From positions 34,113 through 98,112 of the forward strand of contig CALIKV010000031.1 in assembly GCA_938017505.1 (NCBI GenBank): DNA of 64,000 nucleotides, given 5' to 3'. Every line of letters starts with the position of its first letter. The stretch's first letter is position 1. Below the pieces are notes generated by a model. It was not told the DNA's origin. It worked only from the letters and a program-made list of their open reading frames with translations, and made no database searches. Made by a program: the position numbers and the translations under genes. Shown here piece after piece: positions 17,737 through 25,720 of the stretch. The stretch comes from an uncultured Sulfolobales archaeon. Lineage in GTDB: Archaea; Thermoproteota; Thermoprotei_A; Sulfolobales; NBVN01.

Positions 17737-18465
17737 GTGGTTTACGTGGTTACGGAGTTGCTCTTCCAGAGGGACAGTTACTTAAGGAGGTTCGAGTCCA
17801 CTGTAATGGATTTGAGGAGCGGCGGAGTGATCTTAGATAAGACGGCATTCCATCCGATGACGGGCGGGGTTGCCGACGATACTGGATGGCTCTACCTAGG
17901 TAACGTGAGGTATGAGGTCAGGAGCGTGGTTCTGGAGAAGGACTCCGGAGAGGTGATACACGTCCTCGACACTACTGAGGGTTTATCACCTGGGGCGACG
18001 GTCATAGGTGAGTTGAACTGGGAGAGGAGGTATAAGTTGATGAGGCTGCACACGGCAGCGCATATACTGTCAGCGGTGATGTACGATGATTATGGATCCT
18101 TGGTCACTGGAGGGAGTGTGGAGCCGGATAAAGCAAAGGAAGACTACGACGTGCAGGGTGATGAGAAGGAGATCTTCTCCAAGGCCGCTGAGAGGGTTAA
18201 CGAGATCATTAAGCGAGGTATGGAGGTCAGGATATATTGGCTCAGCAGAGATGAGGCGATGAAGATACCCGGCGTGGTTAAGCTTGCCGCCAGAATGCCC
18301 CCGAACGTTAACGTCCTCAGGATAGTGGAGATACCTGGAGTTGACATACAGGCTGATGGAGGGCCACACGTCAGGAACACAATAGAGATAGGCAAGTTCT
18401 TGCTTCTAAAGACCGAGAATAAAGGTAAAAAGAGGAAGAGGATATATTACACAGTCGAACCTTAA
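17737..18465 (+). CDS. alaX: Alanyl-tRNA editing protein AlaX
   Basis: Free-standing editing domain that hydrolyses mischarged Ser- or Gly-tRNA(Ala). The N-terminal part (ILDKTAFHPMTGGVADDTGWL) equals the glycine-rich domain of AlaRS, and LHTAAHILSAV gives the HxxxH zinc ligands. The second zinc motif reads DIQADGGPHVRN; the Cys most family members have before GGTH is Asp here. 242 residues indicates the AlaX-M class. GTG start; TATA-like CTTATATCC 26 bases upstream suggests a leaderless mRNA. Confidence 0.9.
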   Translation: MVYVVTELLFQRDSYLRRFESTVMDLRSGGVILDKTAFHPMTGGVADDTGWLYLGNVRYEVRSVVLEKDSGEVIHVLDTTEGLSPGATVIGELNWERRYKLMRLHTAAHILSAVMYDDYGSLVTGGSVEPDKAKEDYDVQGDEKEIFSKAAERVNEIIKRGMEVRIYWLSRDEAMKIPGVVKLAARMPPNVNVLRIVEIPGVDIQADGGPHVRNTIEIGKFLLLKTENKGKKRKRIYYTVEP

Positions 18466-18621
18466 CCACGGTCTTTTAGGACGCGAGTTACCGGAGTGTT
18501 GTAGGTTCACGCGAAGAACCGCGTTCGATGCCTACTAACTTGCCTAACAACAAGCTGATGAATGAGAAGGTCGCTTCGTTAGTGAAGCGAGAGCTTCCTA
18601 AAATGTTTCGTCTCTTTCAAA

Positions 18622-18636
18622 GATTTTAATTAATTT
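18622..18636 (+). promoter_or_regulatory. TATA box of fprA
   Basis: GATTTTAATTAATTT is centred about 24 bases before the ATG at 18651, so the transcript probably starts at or next to the start codon (leaderless). The upstream gap 18466-18621 has one hairpin, CGCTTC...GAAGCG at 18572-18590, and no gene. Confidence 0.5.
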
Positions 18637-18650
18637 GCAATCCGTATAAT

Positions 18651-19904
18651 ATGTCGGGAGGAACGATGAAAAGCACGAACGACAATGTATCAATTCATAA
18701 AGTGATGAAAAACCTCGACCTTATAAGAGTTACCGACGCTAAGGTGAAATATTTCGAGGCCCTGTGGGAAATTCCAGAGGGAGTGACCTATAACTCATAC
18801 GTGCTGCACACTAGTGAGGGTGCAGTCCTCTTTGACACTGTCAACTCCGACTTCTCGAGGGATTACCTCGAGGCGTTAAGGAGCGTTACTGACGTCAGAG
18901 ACTTCAGATACGTTATAGTCCACCATATGGAGCCCGACCACAGCGGTTCCCTAAAGGATCTGGCCAGAGTGGAGGGCTTTAGAGCTGAAGTGCTGGGACA
19001 TCCCCTTACCTCTAGGTTAATTAAGTCACTCCTCAACATTGAAGTTAAGTTCCGCCAGACTAGAGATGGTGAGGAGCTCAAGTTAGGTGCTACTACTCTT
19101 AAGTTCATCCACGTGCCGTGGCTTCACTGGCCCGAGACCATGTTCACCTACGTTGAGGACTTCAGGACGTTAATGACTTGTGACGCCTTCGGCGCATACT
19201 CGATGCCGCCTTACATGATAAGTGGGGCTGAATACCTCAGCGCTGAGTACGTGCGGTTCATGCGTAAGTACTTCGCTAACATAATAGGACGTTATAGAGA
19301 GAATGTTATTAAAGCGCTTGACAAGCTTGAGTCCCTTGGACTTAGTGTGGATCTAATGGCCCCGTCACATGGGGCGGTGCTTTCAGGAGTTGACGTCGTC
19401 AACAGGGTTCTTAAACTCTATCGTTCCTGGGCTGAAGGCATCGCCGAGGGCGGTAAAGTTGTGGTTCTCTACACTTCTATGTACGGCTACGTCGAGAGAA
19501 TGGTTGAGGAACTCCTGGAGAGAGTTGCAGACAGGGGAGTTAGGGTTGAGTTATTTAAGTTCACGTCAGTCCATAGAGACAATGTAGCTGACTTCCTAGG
19601 GAGTTTGCTCGATGCTGGGGTTTTTGTGATAGCCACCTCAACATATGACGGCGGTTTATTCCCTATAACCAAGTACTTGCTGAGCCTAGTGGTTAGCAAA
19701 CTGAACGTGGAAAAACCCACATATCTAATAACGGCCTACGGGTGGAATGACGCCGCATTGAGAGAGCTTAAGAACCTGTTCTCAAGCTCTAAGCTAGTGT
19801 TAAAGGGGGAGCTTACGGTGAACAGTACGCCCACCAAAGCTGACTTAACCAGGCTGGATGAGATGACTAGGGAAATCCTCACTCAATCCGGGGTTAGTCC
19901 TTAA
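18651..19904 (+). CDS. fprA: A-type flavoprotein FprA (O2 or NO reductase)
   Basis: Cytoplasmic flavodiiron protein that reduces oxygen to water or NO to N2O. The N-terminal metallo-beta-lactamase domain has the diiron ligand motif HHMEPDHSGS near residue 87, HVPWLHWPETM, and TCDAFGAY; a further His lies in APSHGAVL. The C-terminal flavodoxin domain begins KVVVLYTSMYGYVE. 417 residues is typical. No rubredoxin gene is adjacent. Its last codon overlaps the start of the rubrerythrin-VIT1 gene (stop and start share bases), so the two are co-translated. Confidence 0.95.
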   Translation: MSGGTMKSTNDNVSIHKVMKNLDLIRVTDAKVKYFEALWEIPEGVTYNSYVLHTSEGAVLFDTVNSDFSRDYLEALRSVTDVRDFRYVIVHHMEPDHSGSLKDLARVEGFRAEVLGHPLTSRLIKSLLNIEVKFRQTRDGEELKLGATTLKFIHVPWLHWPETMFTYVEDFRTLMTCDAFGAYSMPPYMISGAEYLSAEYVRFMRKYFANIIGRYRENVIKALDKLESLGLSVDLMAPSHGAVLSGVDVVNRVLKLYRSWAEGIAEGGKVVVLYTSMYGYVERMVEELLERVADRGVRVELFKFTSVHRDNVADFLGSLLDAGVFVIATSTYDGGLFPITKYLLSLVVSKLNVEKPTYLITAYGWNDAALRELKNLFSSSKLVLKGELTVNSTPTKADLTRLDEMTREILTQSGVSP

Positions 19905-21019
19905 TGAGTAACTCCTCGTCAAGCAAAGCGCTAGCGTTTTTAGAGGATGAGGAGCTGGCTAAGACGTTCTACGAGCACCTGGCCAGCCGGGTTAGCGACG
20001 ACGATCTTAGGAAGAAGCTGAGCGACCTATCTTCGATAGAAGCGACGCATTCAGACTTCTGGGCGATGTTCCTCAGAAGCAGGGGCTACACACCCACGAT
20101 AAATAGAATTAGGCTGAAGCTTAAGACAGTTCTACTTAAGCTCACGCACTTGCTCTTCGGCACAGGCTTCATTATTAAGCTGCTGGAACACGATGAGATC
20201 AACGCGGTAAGGGTTTACATCGAATACGTTAACTCAGGACACTTAAGCGAGTCCGAGAAACTTGCTCTCAGAAAGATAATAAGAGAAGAGCTAGTTCATG
20301 AAAGCGAGCTCAAAAGAATTGAGTCCAGGTTTAAAGGACTGCTAGATTACGTCAGGGAAGTAGTTCTAGGAATGAACGACGGCCTCGTCGAGGTTCTCTC
20401 AGTGACGGCAGGCCTTTCAGGCACCTTCGTCTCCCCCCTCTACGTAGCTATCGGAGGACTGCTTGTAGCTGTCGGAGGAGCGCTCTCAATGGGCATCGGC
20501 TCGTACGTCAGCGTTAAGTCCAACGTTCAGGTCAAGAGCGAGTCAATGAGGAACATCAGGATCACTGTAGAGATGGAGCCTGAGTACAGCGCTGCTGAGT
20601 TGAGGGAACACCTAATTAGAAGGGGCTTCACTAAGGAGCTGAGCGAAATGATAGTAAGCGGGTCAATGAGAAACACCGAACTGCTCTCTTTGCTGCTGAT
20701 CGAGAGCAAGTTGGGGCAGAGTGAGGAGGTCTTGGAAGAGCCTATGAAGGCAGGTCTTTACACGGGACTCTCCTACTTAATCGGCTCTGCAGTGCCCTTA
20801 CTGCCTTACGCGGCTTCGATCCCTGCACCCCTCTCAACAGTCTACTCGCTCCTCAGTGTTGCTCTAACACTGAGCTTGACAGGCTTCATAATTTCAGTTC
20901 TAGGCGGCTTACGTATTAAGCGTAAAGTAGTTGAGCTGATCACGTTAAGTCTAGTAGCTGCTACGGTAACCTACGTCATTGGCAGAACAGCTAACATAGT
21001 CCTCGGAATTGAGATCTAA
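19904..21019 (+). CDS. Rubrerythrin-VIT1/CCC1 fusion, membrane ferritin-like
   Basis: 371 residues with two parts. Residues 1-140 are a ferritin-like domain: YEHLASR, IEATHSDFWAMFLRSRG and later REELVHESELKRIE give the spaced Glu and ExxH residues of a diiron site. Residues 145-371 are a VIT1/CCC1 transporter with VLGMNDGLVEVLSVTAGLSG, ALSMGIGSYVSVKS and five predicted membrane helices. Such proteins are thought to move Fe(II) or Mn(II) across the membrane or detoxify peroxide at it. Coupled to fprA, which supports an oxidative or iron-stress role. Confidence 0.88.
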   Translation: MSNSSSSKALAFLEDEELAKTFYEHLASRVSDDDLRKKLSDLSSIEATHSDFWAMFLRSRGYTPTINRIRLKLKTVLLKLTHLLFGTGFIIKLLEHDEINAVRVYIEYVNSGHLSESEKLALRKIIREELVHESELKRIESRFKGLLDYVREVVLGMNDGLVEVLSVTAGLSGTFVSPLYVAIGGLLVAVGGALSMGIGSYVSVKSNVQVKSESMRNIRITVEMEPEYSAAELREHLIRRGFTKELSEMIVSGSMRNTELLSLLLIESKLGQSEEVLEEPMKAGLYTGLSYLIGSAVPLLPYAASIPAPLSTVYSLLSVALTLSLTGFIISVLGGLRIKRKVVELITLSLVAATVTYVIGRTANIVLGIEI

Positions 21020-21043
21020 AAACGAATAAAAAGAGTAGTGTGT

Positions 21044-21433
21044 TTATTCCGTCGTTTTTATCTCCTTCCTCGCCTCCCACAAGCCATGTATGTTGCAGTA
21101 CTCTACGACGTATATGACGCCGCTTTTCTTGAGCTTGATCTTAAGCCTGACGTCCGGCTCGCTGTAGAATGGCTCCAGCTCAACCGTCGCTAGCCTTATG
21201 GGATTGAACGGTCTGCCTTCCTCAGAGAAGTAGAGCTCGATTCTCCTTATCGAGTGCTCCACTGTGTTAGGATGAGGGCCTACGAGTACCCTTACCTCAA
21301 AGGCTTCATTCGCTTTGACAGTCTCAGGAGCCTCTATCTTGGGCGTGTGAGTCTCGACCTTTGTTATAGCCTCGCCAGGCGCTCTCTCAGGACTATATAT
21401 TAGTTCACCGAAGCTCTTCATATTGATCACCAT
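21044..21433 (-). CDS. sor: Superoxide reductase (neelaredoxin type), Lys replaced
   Basis: Reduces superoxide to peroxide at a mononuclear iron centre with four His and one Cys. Visible ligands: His in VETHTPKI, both His in GPHPNTVEHSI, and Cys and His in YCNIHGLWE. The usual EKHxP loop reads ETHTP, so the conserved Lys is Thr; the superoxide reductase of Ignicoccus hospitalis is known to lack this lysine too. 129 residues, no desulforedoxin domain. Convergent with the rubrerythrin-VIT1 gene, separated by 24 bases. ATG at 21433 or 21421. Confidence 0.93.
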   Translation of the reverse strand: MVINMKSFGELIYSPERAPGEAITKVETHTPKIEAPETVKANEAFEVRVLVGPHPNTVEHSIRRIELYFSEEGRPFNPIRLATVELEPFYSEPDVRLKIKLKKSGVIYVVEYCNIHGLWEARKEIKTTE

Positions 21434-21483
21434 ATACTAATTGTTTCAAAGCTAATTTACGTTTAGGCAGTAGTAGGTGGTCA

Positions 21484-22047
21484 TCAAGGCTTGAACCTCT
21501 CCTCCCTCCATACGTTGCCTCTCTCGTGATACCCTAAGGCCTCCCAATATCCGTCTCTATACTCCCTAGTGAAGGTTATTTCAGTTACGTACTTAGCGCT
21601 CTTCCACCCATACAGGTTGGGTATGTAGATCCTAGCCGGGAATCCTTGCTCAGGATTCAGAGGTCTCCCGTTCATCCTGAGCGCTAGGACTCCTCTCTCG
21701 TTCAGGAATTCGTCATAGGGGATAACCGTCGTGTAATTGTCGAGACCCCTTACGAAAACCCAAGCTACTTCTCTAAGTGGAACTACCTCGCTTACAAGCC
21801 TCCTTAAGGACACGCCCTCCCACATCACGTTCCTTACAGACCAACCCGTGACGCAGTGGAAGTCCGAGACGTAGGACGTATCGATCATACCTAGCAGTTC
21901 TTCGTAAGCGTATGTCCTAGGCGTGTTGACTTCTCCGCCTATCCTCAACCTCCATGCTGACAGATCTATCCTGGGTTGACCTAGGATTCTGTAAACTATG
22001 AAGTTGGGTATAGCCTTCTGACCTGGGGGTAGTCCTTCATCGCGCAT
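21484..22047 (-). CDS. Sulfite-oxidase-fold molybdopterin enzyme (YedY/MsrP-like)
   Basis: 187 residues covering the molybdopterin-binding domain of the sulfite oxidase family. The Mo-binding Cys lies in SDFHCVTGWSV, and the fold continues with WEGVSLRRLV, FPARIYIPNLYGWKSAKYV and the closing GYWEALGYHERGNVW. No twin-arginine or Sec signal is visible, so it should be cytoplasmic, unlike bacterial MsrP. A role in oxidant repair is possible from its place next to superoxide reductase; the substrate is unknown. Confidence 0.88.
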   Translation of the reverse strand: MRDEGLPPGQKAIPNFIVYRILGQPRIDLSAWRLRIGGEVNTPRTYAYEELLGMIDTSYVSDFHCVTGWSVRNVMWEGVSLRRLVSEVVPLREVAWVFVRGLDNYTTVIPYDEFLNERGVLALRMNGRPLNPEQGFPARIYIPNLYGWKSAKYVTEITFTREYRDGYWEALGYHERGNVWREERFKP

Positions 22048-22057
22048 AGTCTCGTCC

Positions 22058-22372
22058 CTATTGACTGATAGTGCATAGGGACTTAATTAATTTGTTATTT
22101 AGGGTAACGAACCGACACGTACCCACGTACCTGCCTCCGTGAAGTAGCCTGTACGAATAAAGTATGTAGTTGAGACCTATTGCTTCGTTCTCGCTGAACA
22201 CGATCTCCAGCCCTTTAACTCCTAGAACCTCGCTTAGTGAGTCCCTAACCAACACAGCATGTGTATGGAGATCCTCAAGTGAACGCACTACCTTATGTTC
22301 ATGCACGCAGGCAATCACTGCTCTAACGCCCTTGGGGAAAAGGGACTCAGGGCTTGAGACTCGGCACTCCAC
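22058..22372 (-). CDS. Uncharacterised small protein
   Basis: 104 residues starting GTG, ending 10 bases before the molybdopterin enzyme start, so likely co-transcribed with it. It is a mixed alpha/beta protein (VRAVIACVHEHKVVRSLEDLH, LGVKGLEIVFSENEAIGLNYI). Four Cys are scattered and no motif is evident. It could be an accessory protein of its neighbour, but nothing in the sequence shows this. Confidence 0.6.
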   Translation of the reverse strand: MECRVSSPESLFPKGVRAVIACVHEHKVVRSLEDLHTHAVLVRDSLSEVLGVKGLEIVFSENEAIGLNYILYSYRLLHGGRYVGTCRFVTLNNKLIKSLCTISQ

Positions 22373-22423
22373 TTGATCAACCCTCGTTACTACATCGTGG
22401 AGTCTTTATAAGGGAGTGAGTGG

Positions 22424-22508
22424 TAGCCGGGCGGGGATTCGAACCCCGGTCACGGGGGTTCCTCCTAGGTCCAAAGCCCCGCATCCTTGGCCGCTAGACG
22501 ACCCGGCT
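22424..22508 (-). tRNA. tRNA-Gln (UUG) with a short intron
   Basis: Acceptor stem AGCCGGG/CCCGGCT, D stem GTCT/GGAT, T arm CGGGG-TTCGAAT-CCCCG and A73 are all present. The anticodon loop reads CTTTGG, giving UUG. The anticodon stem CGGGG pairs with CCCCG only if 11-12 bases (ACCTAGGAGGA or one more) are removed after position 37, the canonical archaeal intron site; the intron can fold as CCT-AGG-AGG. Without removal the stem has a mismatch. CCA is not encoded. TATA-like CATTTAAAC lies 26-33 bases upstream, inside the end of the neighbouring gene. Confidence 0.88.
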
Positions 22509-22520
22509 CCATGTTCCTAC

Positions 22521-23018
22521 TTAAGCGTCCGTGTTTAAATGTTTTTCCGAGCGTTTCGTTACGATTACGTAGAGCGCTATAGCGAGCGCTGCTTGAGGTG
22601 GCAACGTCTCGTCAAATCCCTTGTTGATGACGTGCTCGCCGAGGCTGAGCTCCGTTTTAGTTGGCGGCGAGTCACTGCCATTCACAACTAAGGCGACCCT
22701 GCCCTCCAACCCTCCTGCAATTTCCTCAAGGTCTTTAGAGGCTTCAGTCCTAGCTAGGACTAGGGTCCTATCAGGCCTTAATAACTCCATAGCGTCCTGT
22801 AAGGTTGGCAGAACCACTAACGACCTCCCTCTCCTGAACGCGTACTTACTGACTTCGGGAATCCCGGTCTGTGCAGCCATCCCGGAAACCCTAGACAACA
22901 CCAGGCTCGTCTTGAACTCGCTCACGCCGTAGACCAGCCTAGCCACGTCCACAAGCCTTTGAGGAGACGAGACGCCGTTCAACACCACTACTAACTCCAC
23001 TCCCACGTCACCCACCAA
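22521..23018 (-). CDS. Conserved crenarchaeal protein, annotated elsewhere as RecB-family nuclease
   Basis: 165 residues with a Rossmann-like pattern: VELVVVLNGVSSPQRLVDVA, then TSLVLSRVSGMAAQTGIPE, RSLVVLPTLQDAMELL and RVALVVNGSDSPPTKTELSLGEHV. From memory, similar crenarchaeal proteins carry the label RecB-family nuclease, but I see no PD-(D/E)xK core, and the layout with a C-terminal helix after GEHV is more like a SPOUT-type methyltransferase. It overlaps the C5 methyltransferase gene by 11 bases and is the last gene of the tfe operon. Confidence 0.55.
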   Translation of the reverse strand: MVGDVGVELVVVLNGVSSPQRLVDVARLVYGVSEFKTSLVLSRVSGMAAQTGIPEVSKYAFRRGRSLVVLPTLQDAMELLRPDRTLVLARTEASKDLEEIAGGLEGRVALVVNGSDSPPTKTELSLGEHVINKGFDETLPPQAALAIALYVIVTKRSEKHLNTDA

Positions 23019-23976
23019 TATGTTTGAGTATCTCTAAAGCTATAACTCTAGCTAGCGGTGGCGGGACCGCCTCGCCGACCTGATTGTACTGCTGTTCCCT
23101 ACCGCCTAAGAACACGTGGTCATCTGCGAAGCCCATTAACCTGGCCTGTTCTCTGACTGTTAACAGCCTGTTCTCGTATGGGTGGATAAACCTTGAAGAG
23201 CCTAACACTGTAGGAGCTACTCTGTAGGGGTGTAGCCTAATGAGGTTGGGCAATGCGTAACCGCCCGCACCCTCATACTTAACCACGGAACCACCCCATT
23301 TGAGTCTAGACGCTCTCTTCAGCTTAGACTTGCTGAGGCCTGGAGGCGGCTCGTGGTTAGGTATTATGGGTTCAGGTGATGGCTCCGGGAGGTCTGATAT
23401 AGCCTCCCAAACAGTAATCAACCTGCCGTTCCTAGGGGGACTCAGTCTTAAGTTCGATATGAAAACCCTGAGCCTCCGTGACGGTGTGCCGTAGTCCTCA
23501 GCCCTCAGCATATTGAAGTGCACGTCATAGCCAGCCCTGCCGAACTCCTCCTTAAGAGCGCTCTTCAAATCCCCCTCAATCATCGCTGACACGTTCTCCA
23601 GAACGAAGTACTCAGGACCCAAACACTCAAGAAGCCTGATGTACTCGAGGACGAGCTGCCCTTGCTCATCCTTATACAGCCTGTCCAGCGGGTCCCTCAT
23701 CCTGTTGGGGTTGGATCCGGTGAAGGGCTCGCAAGGCGGTGAGCCTATCAGAACGTCGACTTCAATGCCCTGGATCAACCGACGCACGTGCTCACACCTC
23801 ACGTCACGTATGTCCTCTGCGATCGTCATGGCTCTAGGGTAGTTCACCACGTAAGTCCTGGCAGCTGCGTCATCGACCTCAATAGCGAGAATGGAGTTGA
23901 AACCTGCTTCATGAAAGCCTCTAGTGAACCCTCCCCCACCGGCGAAGAGATCAACCAGTGAGTTCCTTTTCCTCAT
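23008..23976 (-). CDS. C5 cytosine DNA methyltransferase
   Basis: About 322 residues from the ATG at 23976 (a longer frame to 24045 lies wholly inside the tfe gene). Motif I is LVDLFAGGGGFTRGF, motif IV is LIGSPPCEPFTGSN with the nucleophilic Cys, motif VI is YFVLENVSAM, motif VIII is PSRRLRVF and motif X is QYNQVGEAVPPPLARVI. The short target recognition region lies near residues 210-260. No restriction enzyme gene is adjacent: it is an orphan, overlapping tfe by 26 bases and the next gene by 11, so it is embedded in a housekeeping operon. Confidence 0.93.
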   Translation of the reverse strand: MRKRNSLVDLFAGGGGFTRGFHEAGFNSILAIEVDDAAARTYVVNYPRAMTIAEDIRDVRCEHVRRLIQGIEVDVLIGSPPCEPFTGSNPNRMRDPLDRLYKDEQGQLVLEYIRLLECLGPEYFVLENVSAMIEGDLKSALKEEFGRAGYDVHFNMLRAEDYGTPSRRLRVFISNLRLSPPRNGRLITVWEAISDLPEPSPEPIIPNHEPPPGLSKSKLKRASRLKWGGSVVKYEGAGGYALPNLIRLHPYRVAPTVLGSSRFIHPYENRLLTVREQARLMGFADDHVFLGGREQQYNQVGEAVPPPLARVIALEILKHIGG

Positions 23977-24487
23977 CAAGAATTTCCTCTTCCAGCCTCG
24001 ATACAACCCTTTCCAAATACTCCCTGACAGGAGTATTATCCTCAACCCTTAATTCAGCGCCGCACTTAGGACACCTGAAATCGTTCTCATACGCCTCGTC
24101 GAAGGTCAGCCTAACACCATCGTTCTCACAGATGAAGAACGTGTTATTGCTCTCATAATCAAGCCTAGTCCTCAGCTTGCTTAAGACCTCCCTCTTCCTC
24201 TGGAGGAGGATTTGATTAAGCCTCCCAGCGTCTACAAACCACTGATAGATAAACCTACCGTCCTCGGTGCTCTGCCTCCTCCTGTACGTGACAACCCCTA
24301 ACGAGTGTAGTTCGTAGAGAACCCTCCTAACTTCTTGGTCGTTCAGGCCTGTCTCCAACATTATGTCCGCGTCCATCAGTTCCTTATTATGTTTAACTAG
24401 AACCTCGAAGACCCTCCTGCCGGACACGCCTACGTATTCCTCGATGAACCTAGATAGCTCCTCCACCTTACCCGCTTTACCCACCAT
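23951..24487 (-). CDS. tfe: Transcription factor E, alpha subunit
   Basis: Aids promoter opening and binds RNA polymerase clamp, like the N-terminal half of TFIIE-alpha. A winged helix spans residues 10-90 (LMDADIMLETGLNDQEVRRVLYEL through YRRRQSTEDGRFIYQW), a coiled segment follows, and a zinc ribbon is formed by FFICENDGVRL and FRCPKCG, where the first pair is reduced to a single visible Cys. The C-terminus is an acidic coiled coil. It starts a three-gene operon with the DNA methyltransferase. Confidence 0.94.
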   Translation of the reverse strand: MVGKAGKVEELSRFIEEYVGVSGRRVFEVLVKHNKELMDADIMLETGLNDQEVRRVLYELHSLGVVTYRRRQSTEDGRFIYQWFVDAGRLNQILLQRKREVLSKLRTRLDYESNNTFFICENDGVRLTFDEAYENDFRCPKCGAELRVEDNTPVREYLERVVSRLEEEILDEEKELTG

Positions 24488-24578
24488 TAATCACCTTCCT
24501 TCCTCGAACCGACAGGCCCCCCTATATGATATACGATATCGGAGAAAATAAGGTGTGATCGGCCTCTCGAGGTAGGGG

Positions 24579-25715
24579 TTACGGCTGAGGACTTCCCCCT
24601 TCAGGGTGAGGGGGTGTAAACCCTCTCCTGAGACGGTGTGTGAGGATTTCGCTGATCACGCGCTTAAGTTCCTCCACACCGTAACCCGTAAGTGCTGAGA
24701 TCCTCACTACACGCCAGCTCCACAGGTACTTCAGCGATACGTATTCCCTGACCATTCTCTCCACTAGATCCACATCTTCGCATGCATCCACCTTATTCAA
24801 GGCGATCACGAGCGGTTTTCCAAAGTAGCCTATCCGGGTTAGTATGTCTAGGGACGCCCCTACCTTCATCTTAACCACTTCCGGCGATTCTGAGGAGTCA
24901 AGCACCAACACCGTGAAGTCCGAGTAGGATATCTCCTCCAGCGTGGCGTAGAAGGCCTCCACGACTTCGTGAGGTAGGTCTCTCACGAAACCTACCGTAT
25001 CTATGAACATGGTCTTCATACCATCCACGGACGCAGCCCCTACTTTAGGCGACACCGTGGTGAACATCTCCGGCCCAACAGGTTTCCTCAATCCAGTTAG
25101 TACGTTGAACAGGGTTGTCTTCCCCGCGTTGGCGTAGCCGGAGATGGCTATTTGCGGGAAGCCCTTAGAAGTCCTTAAGTCCCTCTCCCTCTTTCTCCTG
25201 GCCCTCAAGACGCTTAACTCCTTCTTAATCCTTACGAGCCTCCTCCTCATATGATTGTAGTACGTCTCCGTAGCGTACTCACCTGGCCCCATGAAGCCGG
25301 GCAATTCACCCAGCTTAGCCTTCCGGATCCACTCCTTAACGATTGGTAACTGATGCGTTATCTCTGCCATCTCTATTTGCAACTTAGCCTCCCTAGAGCC
25401 GGCGTGATCCGCGAATATCTCAAGAACCATGAGTATCTTATCCCTGACCTCCAGTCTGAGCTCCCTAGTTAGGTTAACCACCTGCCTGGGGTGAAGAGCC
25501 TCGTAGACGTACATCACGTTGACGTTTGACTCTCCTGAGTTTAGGAAGTCTTTAAGCTCCTCCATTAACCTGGGGTTCAGGAAGTAGTTCCTGTCAGGTC
25601 TGTAGCTATCACGTAGCTCAACGGTCTTAACGATGTTCAAGCGCAGGGTGTCGGCTAGCGACAGGGCCTCGCCTACGTTATCCTCCCTAGATACGAGTAA
25701 GGCTCTCCTGATCAA
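24579..25715 (-). CDS. hflX: HflX-type GTPase
   Basis: Ribosome-associated GTPase. The N-terminal HflX domain covers residues 1-180, including the coiled segment VRIKKELSVLRARRKRERD. The G domain has G1 GYANAGKTTLF, G3 FIDTVGFVRDLPHEVVEAF and G4 ALNKVD. It lacks the C-terminal extension of bacterial proteins and ends in a Pro-rich tail. 378 residues. It follows the mbf1 gene after five bases, so both are one operon. Confidence 0.95.
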   Translation of the reverse strand: MIRRALLVSREDNVGEALSLADTLRLNIVKTVELRDSYRPDRNYFLNPRLMEELKDFLNSGESNVNVMYVYEALHPRQVVNLTRELRLEVRDKILMVLEIFADHAGSREAKLQIEMAEITHQLPIVKEWIRKAKLGELPGFMGPGEYATETYYNHMRRRLVRIKKELSVLRARRKRERDLRTSKGFPQIAISGYANAGKTTLFNVLTGLRKPVGPEMFTTVSPKVGAASVDGMKTMFIDTVGFVRDLPHEVVEAFYATLEEISYSDFTVLVLDSSESPEVVKMKVGASLDILTRIGYFGKPLVIALNKVDACEDVDLVERMVREYVSLKYLWSWRVVRISALTGYGVEELKRVISEILTHRLRRGFTPPHPEGGSPQP

Positions 25716-25720
25716 CCCGA

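Noticed and set aside
18555..18600. CTGATGA near a hairpin upstream of fprA as a small RNA
   Set aside because: No D box follows, and the hairpin alone is not enough for a call.
22560..22700. Possible CRISPR-like or tandem repeats anywhere in the window
   Set aside because: No direct repeat of 20 or more bases with regular spacing was found by eye, and no cas gene is present.
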